This document shows, piece after piece, positions 8,816 to 25,721 of a DNA stretch of 64,000 bases; position 1 is the stretch's first letter, and every line of letters begins with the position of its first letter. Below the pieces are notes generated by a model. The model made no database searches and was not told the origin of the DNA. It saw only the letters and a program-made list of their open reading frames with translations. Origin of the DNA: Polymyxa betae. Lineage: Eukaryota > Endomyxa > Phytomyxea > Plasmodiophorida > Plasmodiophoridae. Position numbers and translations under genes: made by a program. Location: assembly GCA_003693705.1 (NCBI GenBank), contig RBZT01000423.1, positions 116,452-180,451 on the forward strand, given 5' to 3'.

Positions 8816-11650
8816 ATGTCGCGATTACATCAGATGCTGGACATTCTTCAGAATCACATTCGAAACAAAAACCATGATAAACTGGTACTGAATGGATGCA
8901 GATCACTTTGGCAGGCCTCAACTATGCCGTTTATTTTTGTAAGAGGACTTGATTTGTCGTTTGCTGATTTTATCGAACTCTGCTGTCAGGGTTACAAGAA
9001 AGAAAGTCTTCGAAAGGATATTGCTGTTAGAACAGTGAGCACATCTGGTTTCTCGGAACCAAGGTGAGGTGTCGCTTCAGTCGTTGCGCGACGCATTCTG
9101 CGAACGCGGGCTCGTCCAGATTACGCTTTTCCGCCGCCGGATTTAAATCTGGAGCGGCTTCGACGAAATGACGGTTCCGGTGTCGAGGCGGACGTCGGAT
9201 AGCGCGAATGGCCTCGGTATGCCATTGCCATTGAAGGATGACCATTCTGATTATAAATCGCCCTTAGTGAGCTCATGCATGTTTCTTGTCTGAACTCAGA
9301 ATCTGACAATATCATTTCTGCAGCAATATCTCGAATCGGTGTCGGCTTCCAAACCGTCTTCGAAAAAACCATCCTTGTTCCTGAACACGAAGTTTACCAC
9401 TGCCGTTCTTGTCGCCTGCCTTGCAATGGCAACATCTGTTTGGTTCTGGCCGAGGCAGTCTCTACAATTCACAAAACCGAAAGTCGCTCTTTGTTCATTC
9501 AACGAACTCGCAGTTGAAATGCTATTTAAGGATATACACTCGGTATTGTCGTCTTTTGAGGAGACGATCGAGGGTCTATCACGATTCCAGACCAGCGATA
9601 TTAGAGATGTGGCTTACTCGATTACCGCTAGCTCAGCAAGCAGTGAACAAGCGAAGATTGCTGTTCAGAGGTGATAGTTATTGCCAGACGATTCACCATG
9701 ATCTGTAATCAGCGCTATAGATGGATGGATATGCAACCTGTCGTAGACAGCATTGAAGACCTTCTTTCCCAACGAAAATCAAAGTTTGATGAGGTGAGAT
9801 ATGTATTAGCATCGATCTTTCGCAGAGATTGACTTTGTTGCTTTATCAGGCGCAAATGCTAGAATCCAAGCTTCGTGTGGCGGCAGCTGCGTATCACTCT
9901 GCACGTGAAGCATCTGAATTATATTCATCTTCTGCCAAGACCAGCATCAATCTTCTCAAGAAGAATAAACTGGACCAGGACACGATTCAGTCGTCGTTGA
10001 ATGAGACCAAGGAACATGTTGCTGCCGATTTGTTTGATGACGCCATGACTAGACTGATCATTCGGTTAGGAACTGGAACTGCAACAGAGGCTGCAGCAGC
10101 ACGACCTGAAAATCGCAGAGCTGCGGGCTAAGCGCGATTCTGCTGACAAACAAGTAATGAACTTGAATCTGGCGGTCAGCGAGCAGCAAGCTCAGAATGA
10201 TATCCTCTCAGAAAACGTCAAGTACTATCAGTCGCAAGTAAATAGCAAAATTGTTAAGATTTCGGGCAGAAGAATGACGTTTAATTCAGGTCAGTCAACA
10301 TAATGCTTCAGTCGCGAATGCATCAAATGATCTCAAGGTCGGTTTTGTAGCTGTGCTGCGTTATTGTACCTAAGTTATCTGCAGGCGATGTTGAAGTTGC
10401 AAGATTCATTGTTGAGTGAAGTCTCAGAAAAAACATTATTGCTTGAAAATCTCAGATCAAAGGAGAAGGAGAAGATTGACCTTCTTTCCACAATTCAATC
10501 AATTCAACGCCAATTTGCAGTTATCGCTAAAGAGAGTCCTCACGTAATATCTTAACATGGTATATCTCAATCATGATGTTTATCCCTCTAGGATGAGGCA
10601 ACAGTATCACTCAAAGCATTGATGGACGCAGAAGAGCAACAAATCGTAAGGTAAATGAGGCGAATGGGCGTAGTGTTGTGAATAAGGATCTCAACTCGCT
10701 GGCAGTTTAAATGCTGAACTCGCCGAATTATCGGTTAGTAATGCAAAACCTGAGATCGAAGACACAGCATACGAATCTAGTTTGCATCGCTCTCGCATTC
10801 GTCTGCAAAGAGTTGAACATGAACTAAGATACGAATCGATTCGGTAGATAATTGCACTTCGTCTAACCAGAAACAGCACTAAACTTGCATGTAGGTTTGT
10901 CTATGAATCTTTACCACTTGGGACGAGCAGAACTTTCCCAGCAGTGCTTGCAATTGTTGATACTCATATTGAACAAGCGCGGGATCGGCTTGAGCAAATC
11001 AAATCAAGCATAACATCAGCTCAAACCTCGCTTGTAGCTGCCGAGAGACACATCAATGAAAATGCTGCTCAAATTGAACGGTTTGCGGTGCCCAAAGATT
11101 ACCCACTCCTATCTAATTTTGACATTAGCTTGCAAACGTTCGAGTTGGATGCTGATACTCGATATGAAATGTTGTTAGCCTCACTGAAGGACGCAGAATC
11201 AGCACTCCAAATTGGCAATCAGACTTTAAACAACTTAAATTACGAAGTGCAACAGCACGAATCTGCAGTGGCAAAAATACAGTTAGATTATGAAACCGCT
11301 GTTGAGCAGAAACGTTCCTGTCAGAAAGAACTTCTCATACTGGCGGATGACCATCTCACGAAACAACACCAACTTCAACAACTTCAGGTCTGCAGTAATG
11401 TGTCGCGACATCTTCAGATAACTCAATTTTTAATCAGCACGAAAGTCAGAATATGATTCAATTATGCAGTCAAGATATGAGCGTTGCCTTTCGCCATTTA
11501 AATAATCTGAATTCGAAATTCGATGAGTTTAATCAACTGACAAAACTTTTGTCTACATTGAGCGATGTTCTCGTGGACCTTGATCAGCATTTACAACAGC
11601 GCTCGCAGAGGCTTCTTGATGCTCTTTATGGTGGCATTCGGCAAGCATAA
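8816..11650 (+). CDS. large coiled-coil protein, family not assigned
   Basis: A chain of at least ten short exons can be joined with introns of about 45-60 bp, ending in ALYGGIRQA and a TAA. From about 9500 onward nearly everything is heptad-like coiled coil (for example ELELQQRLQQHDLKIAEL and DRLEQIKSSITSAQTSL). The first exon reads MSRLHQMLDILQNHIRNKNH. A hydrophobic segment (FTTAVLVACLAMATSVWFWP) near 9400 could be a membrane anchor or may lie beside a missed splice site. Mitofilin, augmin and kinetochore coiled-coil proteins were considered, but no diagnostic motif was seen. Existence of the gene is well supported by consistent phases; the 5' third is uncertain. Confidence 0.6.
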
Positions 11651-12188
11651 TTTTCTGATGCAAAACAATTGGTTTAGTTAAATCGAAATCCATGTATAAA
11701 CAGCCTTATTTGAACATAAGGGCAATCTTCAGGCACACTGTGGTTTCAAATCCGTTATTTCTACTTTATCGGTGGAATATCTCAAAATCCAGCAAAGATT
11801 CTGAAATCATAGCCCGTTTCAATAACGTTTTTTCGTTCAACTAGAGCCCATGCTGCTGCAATTCCACTTATCGAAATAGGGGCGATAGTTCGAAAACCAC
11901 ACCCTGTAAGGCTTCGTTCGGAGCTTGAAAGATCGGAGGTTTGACCATGCCTGTGCGACCGTCAACACAAGGAGCGACGTTGCTGAGTGGGTTGGCTTGA
12001 TAACTACTCCAGAACTTTGATGAATGGAAGGACAAAAACGGGTCAATCCGGCATCCCAACATCGGAATGGTAACATAGACGGGGGCCTTCACAGAACACG
12101 TTCTGCCGGCCTAAAAGTCTCATTCTCAGCTGTTGCATTGGAAGACGATTTCAACATTTCATTTCCGAAGTTCTGGCGGTCTGCCGCC
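11651..12188. other. intergenic, probable 3' UTR and flippase promoter
   Basis: No independent gene is supported. An open frame from 12024 runs in phase into the flippase first exon, so part of this stretch may encode an N-terminal extension of that protein. Confidence 0.45.
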
Positions 12189-17005
<4,817 letters not shown>

Positions 17006-17474
17006 TTATATCATCATATCAGTATTAACTTAAACAATGTTGCTTCATCGCTATGCCATATCAAAGTTTCATGTTGATTGTAGTCCTGTGGATACCCCCT
17101 CTATGTGATTGCAGAAATGTACCAGCGTTATCTTGCCTCAAGTTATACTGTGCTTCAGGTGCCCTTGCTCTGTTCATTTTTCACAATTTTCTGACGTTTC
17201 TGCATTCCGAAAAATTCAGTAAATGAGTATTTATATCCAAGAGAGAGGATTTTCAGGGTTTCTTGAAACATCCATAGGATTTAAGATTTATGATAGAATA
17301 CAGATGATCACAAAAATAAATCTAATCAAACTTGAGCTCCTCAGTCCTCATCAGCATAGCAAAAAAAAACATAATAAAAAATACAAAAATTGCGCCGAGT
17401 AATGTCGAACAGAATTACGATTCTCATGCTGGGCTCACAGACTTTCTGTGACTCTTCTTCATTTAATTTCAGCA
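17006..17474. other. intergenic stretch
   Basis: AT-rich sequence with no gene. An AATAAA-like polyadenylation signal is present (CAAAAATAAATC around 17310). It ends in TTAATTTCAGCA directly before the next ATG, a splice-acceptor sequence. Confidence 0.5.
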
Positions 17475-18600
17475 ATGGTCCTGCTTCACGTTAAGCGTGG
17501 CGATAACGACGAATTTCTGCATGAATGCTCCCACGAAGACTTAGTTGCCAACGTCTTGGAAACCGTTGTCGAATTTCACAACCGAAGGAAGCTGATCCAG
17601 TTTGTCTCCGATAATTTACAGGCTCTGGCCAAATATGGCCCAATGCGCCCTGAGGTCGCTTTATGGCTGATGGATTTGTTGGATTATTAAATCCTGCCAG
17701 GCTGAGAGGGGTCTGGAAGGTACCAGCGACCCGGCCGGCATTCGGGTGGGAACTGCCCCAGATCCTGCCGCTGCTGAAACGCTCGAACGTGTCGCCAATG
17801 ATGCTCAAGCAACTCTACATAATCGTCAGGTCATTATTAACACTTTATACTAATTTTTTGCTTCTCTGTATATTATTTAGATCGTTATTTGCTTCCATAA
17901 GATGAATTCGTCTCGTTGCATTTTTTTTTCGGGATTCTGTCTTCCTTATCCCGAGAGCATAGGTTTCAGCTCGTGTCGTGTTGACATCCAGTACGCTCGA
18001 TGAGTGCGAAATGAATATGAAAGGTGCGATTACAATCGCCTATCCACAAGGTCTGCCCGCCGACGACGTCCTTAAACAGTTCCAAGACAACGGAAAAATT
18101 GATGGTAATCGCTTACTGCTAAATGCTCAACTTCCTAAGGCTTCTGTTCCAGTTGAATGTCTTGGCAACGACTATATGAAGCCTGATGAAGCCTCTCTAT
18201 GGTTTGCAGGAAAGCGTTGGAATCCATCTCAGCAAGTTTCGGATTATCTCGGAAAGAACGCGAAAACCAAAGTGATTGTTCGTTTACAAAGGCTATCAAG
18301 CGGGTACATTGTTCTTTGCTGGTCGGAAAAAAATTCAAAATTTCTCGCAGAGCTCCAGTAAGGGAGCCAGCCGTTGACAAAGAAACGCAGAAGGCTATGA
18401 TGGCGTATTATCATCGAAAACAAGAAGAGCAAAAGGTTGAACAATTCCCAGATAATTTAGATCACGTACTGATTTAGTGTTTGTAGCGATTGGCAGATGA
18501 CTCACAAGATTCGTACTTAAATTCTGAATGGGCCAATCCGAAGCAGATCAAACAGCAATTCAACGGTTTGAACCCAGGAAATATCAAATGGCGCCCGTGA
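17475..18600 (+). CDS. CFAP298: cilia- and flagella-associated protein 298 (C21orf59/Kurly)
   Basis: Five exons join in phase to a protein that follows the family along its whole length. It starts MVLLHVKRGD, and the middle reads AITIAYPQGLP. DEASLWFAGK and VSDYLGKNAKTKVIVRLQ follow. The spliced segment APVREPAVDKETQK with MAYYHRKQEE comes next, and the end is GNIKWRP plus stop. The family is needed for assembly and planar orientation of motile cilia and for dynein-arm assembly, acting in the cytoplasm and cilium. Its presence implies that the organism builds motile cilia or flagella at some stage. A YAG acceptor lies 2 bases before the ATG, so either a 5' UTR intron or a trans-spliced leader is likely. 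Confidence 0.93.
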
Positions 18601-18808
18601 GCATCAGTAACACGTTTTGATACTGCTGCTGGCTTTGGAATCGCGACAGATCTAAAGCCGAATCTTTTTCAAATTGAACAAAACACAATCAATAAAAACG
18701 GGAACTTAAAAAGTGTGGAGCGGCGAGCTGCTTCTGACTTTTGTTAACCAAATCTGAATTCAAAAGCTGCTAAGTAAAGTGCGAAAGGTCATTTCCCATC
18801 AAACGGCG

Positions 18809-19825
18809 ATGGCGTCGTGGTCGTGGTCGGCTCAACCAAATCTAATTCGGGCCGCCCAGAAGGATGCTTTCTTCGTCGAGACATTGGTCCAAGAAATACG
18901 CGAGGCGGCATCCCTGCTGTTGGGTCCACGCCGCCTGGCCAATCTGCATCGGGAGATTGATCTTGTTGCTGCTGCTCTTTATTATGGTGTTCAGGTAACA
19001 ATCAATTTATGCAATTAATTTTTGCTGGCAAAACGCTCAAATGGTATTGTTGGATTCAGCGGTCTAACTTTGATTTCGGAACTTAAATGTTTCGTCAGAA
19101 GACCATTTAAAGTTTTTGAAGAATGCTCTCATTAACTTCGGTTTATTTTGCTTTATGCTAACAATGTCGCTCAGATTTTAGGAAGGAAAACGCCAGGCGA
19201 AGAATATTGTGATTTAGAGCGTGTCACGACCAATTGGCGTCTGCCAACACGAAGACGTTTATCAGCCTTGGTATTCCTGCAAGTAGCATTCCCTTATCTG
19301 ATCTCAAAACTTCGTCCACTGTCATCCACATCTCGTCCGGCATCTCTCTACAACCGCTTCGTCTCACTATTGTCGCATCAAACGAGCCTATCTACCATCA
19401 CTCGCCTCAACATCGCCGTCTTTTATTTATTCGGGGCCTATTTACACCTTTCCAATCGATTTCTTCGAATCCGTTATCTTCAAACAACGCCTGGGCCTAC
19501 AGGCTCTAATGGCGTTTACCAAACATTAGGGGTTCTAATACTTGCTCAGATGGCGATATCGACGGCTTTGGAACTGTATAACACCCGTTTAAAGCGTTCA
19601 ACGCCCGCCGAGAATGCGGCCGCTGAAGTCGAAGAGAGCATTGTTTGCTCATCGGGGCCCAATTGTACCTTGTGTTTGGGGCCGAAACGCGCCCCGACTG
19701 TCACCGATTGCGGTCATGTTTTCTGTTGGAAATGCATCGCCAGCTGGTGCTCGAATAAACCCGAATGCCCACTATGTCGACAGCCGGTTGTGCTATCAAA
19801 TCTCGTCCGACTATGTAATTATTAA
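18809..19825 (+). CDS. PEX10: peroxisome biogenesis factor 10 (RING E3)
   Basis: Two exons are joined by an intron of about 180 bp (roughly 18996-19174). The first exon starts MASWSWSAQPNLIRAAQKD and contains the peroxin N-terminal helical region. The second contains RKTPGEEYCDL, hydrophobic segments of the Pex2/Pex12 domain (for example VFYLFGAYLHLSNRF) and a C-terminal C3HC4 RING. The RING reads CTLC, CGHVFCWKC and CPLCRQP. PEX10 forms the peroxisomal ubiquitin-ligase channel with PEX2 and PEX12 and recycles the import receptor PEX5. All RING ligands are intact. It lies about 200 bp downstream of CFAP298 on the same strand. Confidence 0.93.
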
Positions 19826-20388
19826 AATCAAACTTCCGAGGCAAATTTTTCAAACAATACAGTTTTAGTAAGCTGCGACACAATAGATAGATAAAGACTT
19901 CATGAAGGTTTGTTTGGAGCTGATTCGATCTAACACGCTTCGTGCAGAATTACTGCATATGAGGGTCTCAAATCCATAATTTTGAATAATTAACGTTAAG
20001 TCGAGTTCCCTATTTGCTCGCTTAGAACGAGTTCCAATGCCTTGCTCAGCAAAGTCTTCAGCAACGCGATTTGGAAACTCAAGACGCCGATCTTGTAGTT
20101 GATACGATGACATAGTGGAAAGGGGTCGAATATAGGCTCAAGCTGCTTCGAAAACTGAACGATTGATAGCAACGTGTCCCATTTGATTAGAGCTAACAGA
20201 CTGGGCCAATCTGGAAGTGTATCATCACGTACGCGACAGCCTTAGAAAAAACAGAACGTGCTATGATTGTGTATGCTCTCTTAATCGTCTTTAAGCTGTA
20301 ATTGGATTGAGTGGATTGAGTATTTCGTTGATATCAGCAATAAGTCAGCATAGCAAGGTCAATGTTGACAAGCGAGCATCAATTTGTG
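19826..20388. other. intergenic stretch with an unsupported minus-strand frame
   Basis: A minus-strand frame from 20113 (starting MSSYQLQDRRLEFPNR) to about 19865 looks partly protein-like at its start but has no recognised domain and a poor downstream part. It could be a downstream exon of the small gene that follows. Nothing else is seen. Confidence 0.35.
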
Positions 20389-20746
20389 TCATTCACAAAT
20401 ATGATATTCGTATATCTTACAATATGAACAGAAATGATCAATTCCTGAACGAAAGACACCACAAAAACAATGCCGAAGTTCTCGCCGAGATAGTCACACC
20501 GAGGAACGGCTTGGAAACATCTGGATCTGACCGACTGATTGGTTTCATTTGATAAAACGTTAAGTCGTAACCGAATTGGAAGTCGTCCAGTAAATCAGTT
20601 AATCCACAGCTTGGCGATTTTTTCAACTTCATTCCGTTTGCACGCTTTATAGATACCGGAAGTTCAGAACCTCCGACTTTGTAGTTTGCGGTCGAAAAGG
20701 GTTCCATGAGCAGGGAATCTCGACAATCAAATGAAGACCTCGTCAT
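20389..20746 (-). CDS. small uncharacterised protein with C-terminal cysteines
   Basis: Two exons can be joined through a 58-bp GT-AG intron in phase. The first starts MTRSSFDCRDSLLMEPF and contains DLLDDFQFGYDLTFYQM. The second reads IDHFCSYCKIYEYHICE before a TGA. Total length is about 105 residues. The CxxC plus later C/H spacing could bind metal, but that is speculation. The start lies about 50 bp downstream of the SSR1 stop codon on the same strand. No family is recognised. Confidence 0.45.
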
Positions 20747-20796
20747 TTTACATGGGATCAACTGAAATCAAAAACAGTTCAGTTTGTATTGGATGG

Positions 20797-21737
20797 TTAT
20801 GTAGCTTTCTGCTTGGGGCCAGAAGCGGCCGGGAGCCATTCTGAGAGTGATGGCGACGCCGTCCTACGACGCCCTGACTTTCCTTTTCCTTTAAAAAGCG
20901 ACATCAGGGCGATGACTCCCACAACAGCTCCGATCAGGGCGATTGATGCCTATACATCAGTTTAAAATTAATAACATACAAAAGCGAGCATGAAAGCAAT
21001 CAGAGAAAGAAGAACCGGTAAAAGCAATTCTGAACCTGAATGACAAAGCCGGTATCAATCTGCATTGGCTTCTCAGACAAGCTGATCGTCTGGTTATAGA
21101 ATGTGGTCAAATGAGGTTCGCCATCGACACGATACGTCGCATCGACAGCCAAGCGATATGAAATAGGCAAGAGATTAACGTGTGGGCGGAAACGATACGC
21201 AAACGTTTTCGTTTGTCCTGAGGCGATATCTCCAACGATGGCTTTCATTGTGAAATTTTGGATATGATTATGGTATTTGAACGGACTGTGCAAATGAGCC
21301 GAGATGCCTAGAATGACATAAAATGGGTTAACTCGCTAAGAAATTTGCAGTACTAAACAGCAAATAAGAATCAAAAAGCCATTTCTAATTGCTCGCAGCC
21401 ACAATGCAAATAAACGAGCGAAACTGAACAAGAAATGCTCCTATTCAAAACAGCGAAAACAAACTGGAATATTTAGCGAAGAGAAAATATAGAGCAAGAT
21501 ACCTTCCATCAAAAGAGACGTTTCTGCACTATTCTGGACGGCCAGCAATATTGTAATGGGTTCGCCCAGAACGAAGGTCGTGGCGTTCGGCGCGGCAAGA
21601 AACGCGGATTGAATGGCGACCTGGTCGTGAGGCTTCAAATTCAGCTCATCGTCGTAATACGATTGGGCATCGATCAGCAGCGCTGCGTGCAAAGCGATGA
21701 CCGCGGCGCCGACGACAATGAGACGGGCCACCACCAT
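20797..21737 (-). CDS. SSR1: translocon-associated protein subunit alpha (TRAP-alpha)
   Basis: Several exons on the minus strand encode a signal peptide (LIVVGAAVIALHAALLIDAQ), a lumenal domain and a single C-terminal membrane segment. The lumenal domain has FVLGEPITILLAVQNSAET and SPFKYHNHIQNFTMKAIVG. The membrane segment (IALIGAVVGVIALMSLF) is followed by a basic cytosolic tail GKGKSGRRRT. The protein is a subunit of the TRAP complex at the Sec61 translocon of the ER. The ATG at 21737 is preceded two bases upstream by TTTGCAG, a splice acceptor; an in-frame ATG at 21749 would lie upstream of it. NFT and NQT sequons sit in the lumenal part. Confidence 0.93.
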
Positions 21738-22146
21738 ATCTGCAAACATAATGCGGTTAATGCGATCTGACCCATGAGAGAGAGAGCGAGGGAGATGACA
21801 CTATTATACATACATGAGACAGATAGCAACTATTATCTTTAATTCCAATATCTTGACTGTTTATCACCTTTATTTTCTAAAAATGCAGTTCCAATATCTG
21901 CTAAATAGCTCCAGCAGAAACTTGGTAACAATTCTACCAGCACTCGAATCACATCTGCGGCAGGAAATTCTGCAATCGCACAGGACGCAAGTCCTTCCAT
22001 TCCTGGGAGACATCTTTCTCATAAGGAAGAGAGGGAGAATTTAACAAAAAAACTATTTGTGATTGGAAGTCCTTTAAAGTGCTGTTGATAGCTCATAGCA
22101 GAAGGGTTTTATATGATGATTTATAGAGAACCTGTAACATTATAAA
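21738..22146. other. intergenic stretch
   Basis: No gene supported. It includes a GAGAGAGAGCGAGG purine run near 21777. It probably holds the SSR1 promoter or outron and the 3' UTR of the BTB gene. Confidence 0.45.
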
Positions 22147-24099
22147 TCATTGCTCAACTTTGTCTAAACAGTTCGTCGTCGGTCGATATCGAGCGAAATT
22201 ATCAGGCGACCTGATGCCGTTGATTTCGATCCAATAGATGCTGGTGTGATACGAGCTGTGCGAAGCGCCCAGCAGCCGAACCAAGACGTAGCGGCCGACC
22301 GTGTCGTTCTGCAATGAGCGATTCTTGAGCGGAATGTCGGTGATTGCTTTATGGCGACCGCTGCTGCTAATCGGAACTAGTTCGAGCCAGACGCCCTCGA
22401 GTTGCTCCTTGAACAGAATCTCGAATTCGACGCTGTGCCGATTCTGCAAGCGAACCTTGGTGATGCGATAGAGATTCTCTAAATCGATCATGATCTCAGC
22501 TCGATCAGAATTAAATGGTAGCCAATATCTGAAGAATCCCGAGTCAGAGTTGACCAAAGTAACATCCAATCAATGAACGAAAGACAAAACAAGCGGATCT
22601 TCCCATCTAAGAGGAGATACGACTCTGAACAAAAAGAGTGTTTAACGGAGCTGTTAAAGCCTCGAACGACTCTCCTGCAAAAATTCAGAAGCTCGAACTC
22701 TTACTTATCGTCGTGCGTTCGAACATTGGCAAGCGGATGATTGCCGGACATCGAGCTGCTTAGCGGACACAGCCGTCCGGCTTTGTTACCGAAGATAATC
22801 TCCTCATGGCCTCGCTCTATACAGTTTGGCGACAGCGGTGCCGATAGTCCTTCGCATATCATGGCATGGAACCTGTACGCCTCCAGCAGCATGGTCGAGA
22901 CTCCAGGGATCTTCGAAACCAGTTCATCGTGTTCGACCACCTCATGTAAGAATCGTGTCGAGATCAGCGGAAATCGGACAAGAGCCAGTATGTCGGCGGC
23001 GCGTTCTAACCGGCTAGGATCGCCCGCAACCCATGTCGATACGGCGCTGTAGACGATTTCTTCGCTGCGAACGAACAGAAGATCGCTGGAGATCAGGTCG
23101 CGGATGATGGCGAACGGGACCTCAATGAAGCCGGCGCTGGCCGCCACCGGCTCGAAATGTTTCACGACGAATTCAAAGCAGGTTCGGCGCAGCTGATCGC
23201 ATCCGAATCGGTCGGCAATTGTCAGAAACAGGCAACAATTATCCACGTTGAGCTCCGATTCGATAAACTTTTCTGCTGATGTCTGCAAAGCGACCACTGC
23301 GTATCGATTTGCCAACGCCAGTATTGACAAAACTGATCAATATCTCATATCAGCGAACGAAAAGCACTATGAAAGAGCTTGCCCGTTTCCATTTGCAATT
23401 GTATGGTACCCGTGTACATGAATTCGACCATCATACGTAAAGGCGCCATATCGTCATCATCGAATGGGATCTCGCATTGATTGTCGGTTGATTCTTGCCA
23501 GCCGTTGGCAAACATGACTTGAAACGGCTCACTCCAAGCTGCCTATATAAATGGTTAAGTTAATGTCCAACCATTCAAAGAAAAAGTCCTGGATCTCTCG
23601 AGAGCAAGCCAAAGCGATTGACATTGACAACATGGAGGTCAAACGAAATAATCGCGATTCGAAATAGATTCCAGTTCGCGTTTACCAGAACAACTCGATG
23701 GGCGTTTACTATCTCACCGTCTGGGCTACGGAATCTCACTAGACCGATCAAAGTAAATTTAAGCCATGGTAGGAAGCTGACGGTGATACCATCACAAAGT
23801 GTTCCGTTCGCTTGCATCTTTTTCAAAACGCAACTGAGACAATTGTTCTCGACCTGATGCTTGTCAAAATTCGCCACCGAATGTTGAGGTCCCATTATCG
23901 CCGATGTCGTTACTGTTGGTTGGGCAGGGACTGGAATTCCCTCCGTCTTTTCCTCACACACATCCATATCTTGTCTGATAAGCGAACGTGTCCTGAAATC
24001 AATCGGTTCGTTTCCGTACCCAAGATTTTTTCCATCCGTGACCGAATGCTCATGGTTTATTTGGGGGTTGACTCTCGAAAGCGGGTTGATCGACTGCAT
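22147..24099 (-). CDS. BTB/POZ-BACK protein with a C-terminal discoidin-like region (BTBD9-like layout)
   Basis: Exons on the minus strand give an N-terminal extension of about 100 residues, then a BTB domain. The BTB domain reads LCDVRFRSPDGEIVNAHRVV after splicing, then WSEPFQVMF and MMVEFMYTGTIQL. A BACK domain follows (ILALANRYAVVALQ to FPLISTRFLHEVVE), then a discoidin/F5-8C-like region (GFFRYWLPFNSDRAEIMIDL, YRITKVRLQNR). Such proteins are often substrate adaptors for Cullin-3 ubiquitin ligases. The order resembles BTBD9. One intron (23333-23382) uses a GC donor. The gene is divergent from the EF-hand gene with 169 bp between the starts. Confidence 0.75.
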
Positions 24100-24268
24100 A
24101 TGAGATTTTGGCTCTTTTCGACTTGTTTTCTTCGAACGAAGATTGCGGTACTGACATCAAATCGAAGTGCTTTTCATCGCCACATTCAATTACGGGGGTC
24201 GTTCAGTAGCTGCACAGAGGATTGTCATAATCTTATAGACGATCCGATGAAGGTACCTGAAAGTTGAC

Positions 24269-25245
24269 ATGCCCTGTTGCGGCTCCTCTCCCAATCAGGT
24301 GACGTTCGACCTGAATGATGCCCTTCGTGACCTAGCCGAATACATGCGCTTGAGTGATGATGAGCTCCGGCGGTTGCATGCCATCTTCTTCCGTATGGAT
24401 CGGGGCCATCGTGGCACCCTCAACAGCAAGGATCTGTATCGTGCTTTAGATCTTCGTCAATCAAAGTTCTTAGATGCTGTCTTCGCCGATATTGATGTCG
24501 ATGGTGATCAGCATTGGAGTTTCCTGGAATGGATGACCGGTCTCTGCAAGTTAAACCTATCAACTCACGATAAGCTCGCTGAGTATATGTTTACCATCTT
24601 CGATACACATAACGCTGGTTATATTGCCGGCGATGACCTTAACGAGTTGATCAAGGCCGCTCATGGTGAAGAATCCATGTATCCGATGCCGCTGGATCGG
24701 GCCGTAGACCTGTATGACGAGAAACACGACGGCAAGCTGGACTTAATCGAATTTCGAACGGCGCTGCAATTTTATCCTGTGCTGATCTGGCCCATGTTTG
24801 AGCTACAGATTCGACTACAGACTGCCATACTTGGCACCGATTTCTGGCAGAAAATGTTTGTTCGTGTTCATCCTGACCTGGAATGCCAATATTACGAAAA
24901 TATGGGTGATGATTTTCGCAACGCGTTAGATGCCCAAGCCGACCATATCGTTGAGGTTGTGACAACTTGCCTGCCTTGGCTGCGGAAGCGACAGAACGCA
25001 GCCAAGGTCCCGGAGGTCAATATGGCCAAACATAATGTTGAGAAGGAAAAGATCAGGGTCAGTCGCGAGACAGAATCGCCTTGCCCGAATAGCTAAAATG
25101 AAATGCTCAGGATGAAGCAGCTAAAGCCGGGATTGTTTTCGACGGAATCGAGGCCGTCGCTGAGACGGGCAACATGCAGCAGCCCGATTCAGAAGAGGAG
25201 ATTGAGGAGCTGACTGATGATGAGAACTTTGATGTCGCCATGTAA
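24269..25245 (+). CDS. EF-hand calcium-binding protein (uncharacterised subfamily)
   Basis: Two exons join in phase across a short intron (about 25059-25110), giving about 307 residues. Four EF-hand-like segments lie in the first 180 residues. DRGHRGTLNSKDL is degenerate, DIDVDGDQHWSFLEW is canonical, DTHNAGYIAGDDL is degenerate, and DEKHDGKLDLIEF is probably functional. The start MPCCGSS has adjacent cysteines that could be palmitoylated. The C-terminal part is helical and ends in an acidic run (EEEIEELTDDENFD). The layout fits a calcium sensor of the calcineurin B/calcium-and-integrin-binding type, although it is longer than those. No ortholog is claimed. Confidence 0.75.
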
Positions 25246-25721
25246 GCGTTGGCGGATTCATTGCCATTTGCTGATATTCTTGGATGCAGGTACTTACCGA
25301 AAAACGCTTCACCGAATACGTACGTCAATAGAACGATAAATTCAACAACAAAATAAGGAACGGGAGGCGATAAACAAATCAATCTTCCACTCCAATGCAG
25401 CGAGATTTATCTCTCCAAGCGATTGTTAAAATTAGCCAAATCAATAATAGTTCAGTGGAATCTCCCATGTTAATATAGCCCGAGCCGGTTTATCTATGTA
25501 ATGAATCCGCATACCCATTTTATTGCACTAAATCTGCAATGAACCGGGGCTCTGACATTACAACATGCATAAGATGTTGTTTAAAGCTTCAAAGTTTTTG
25601 CACAATAATGGAGAGAGAGTCTGTTATTAGTGAGCCTGGCTCCTGACAGACTGGTGGCTTTCTGTTACAGATATAGCGGGCTGCCTCCTGCCCCCCTTCC
25701 TTCCCATCATGGCATCCTGTC
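25246..25721. other. intergenic or 5' region of the RasGAP gene
   Basis: No independent gene. A TTCTGTTACAG acceptor-like site near 25670 suggests an upstream RasGAP exon or a trans-splice site here. GAGAGAGAGTCTGTTATTAG occurs near 25610. Confidence 0.4.

Noticed and set aside
9409-9708. Second plus-strand frame over the coiled-coil gene
   Set aside because: The alternative frame carries the continuous coiled-coil signal and proper splice sites.
8816-11650. Assignment of the coiled-coil gene to mitofilin (MIC60) or augmin
   Set aside because: Only general coiled-coil character is shared; no diagnostic C-terminal motif.
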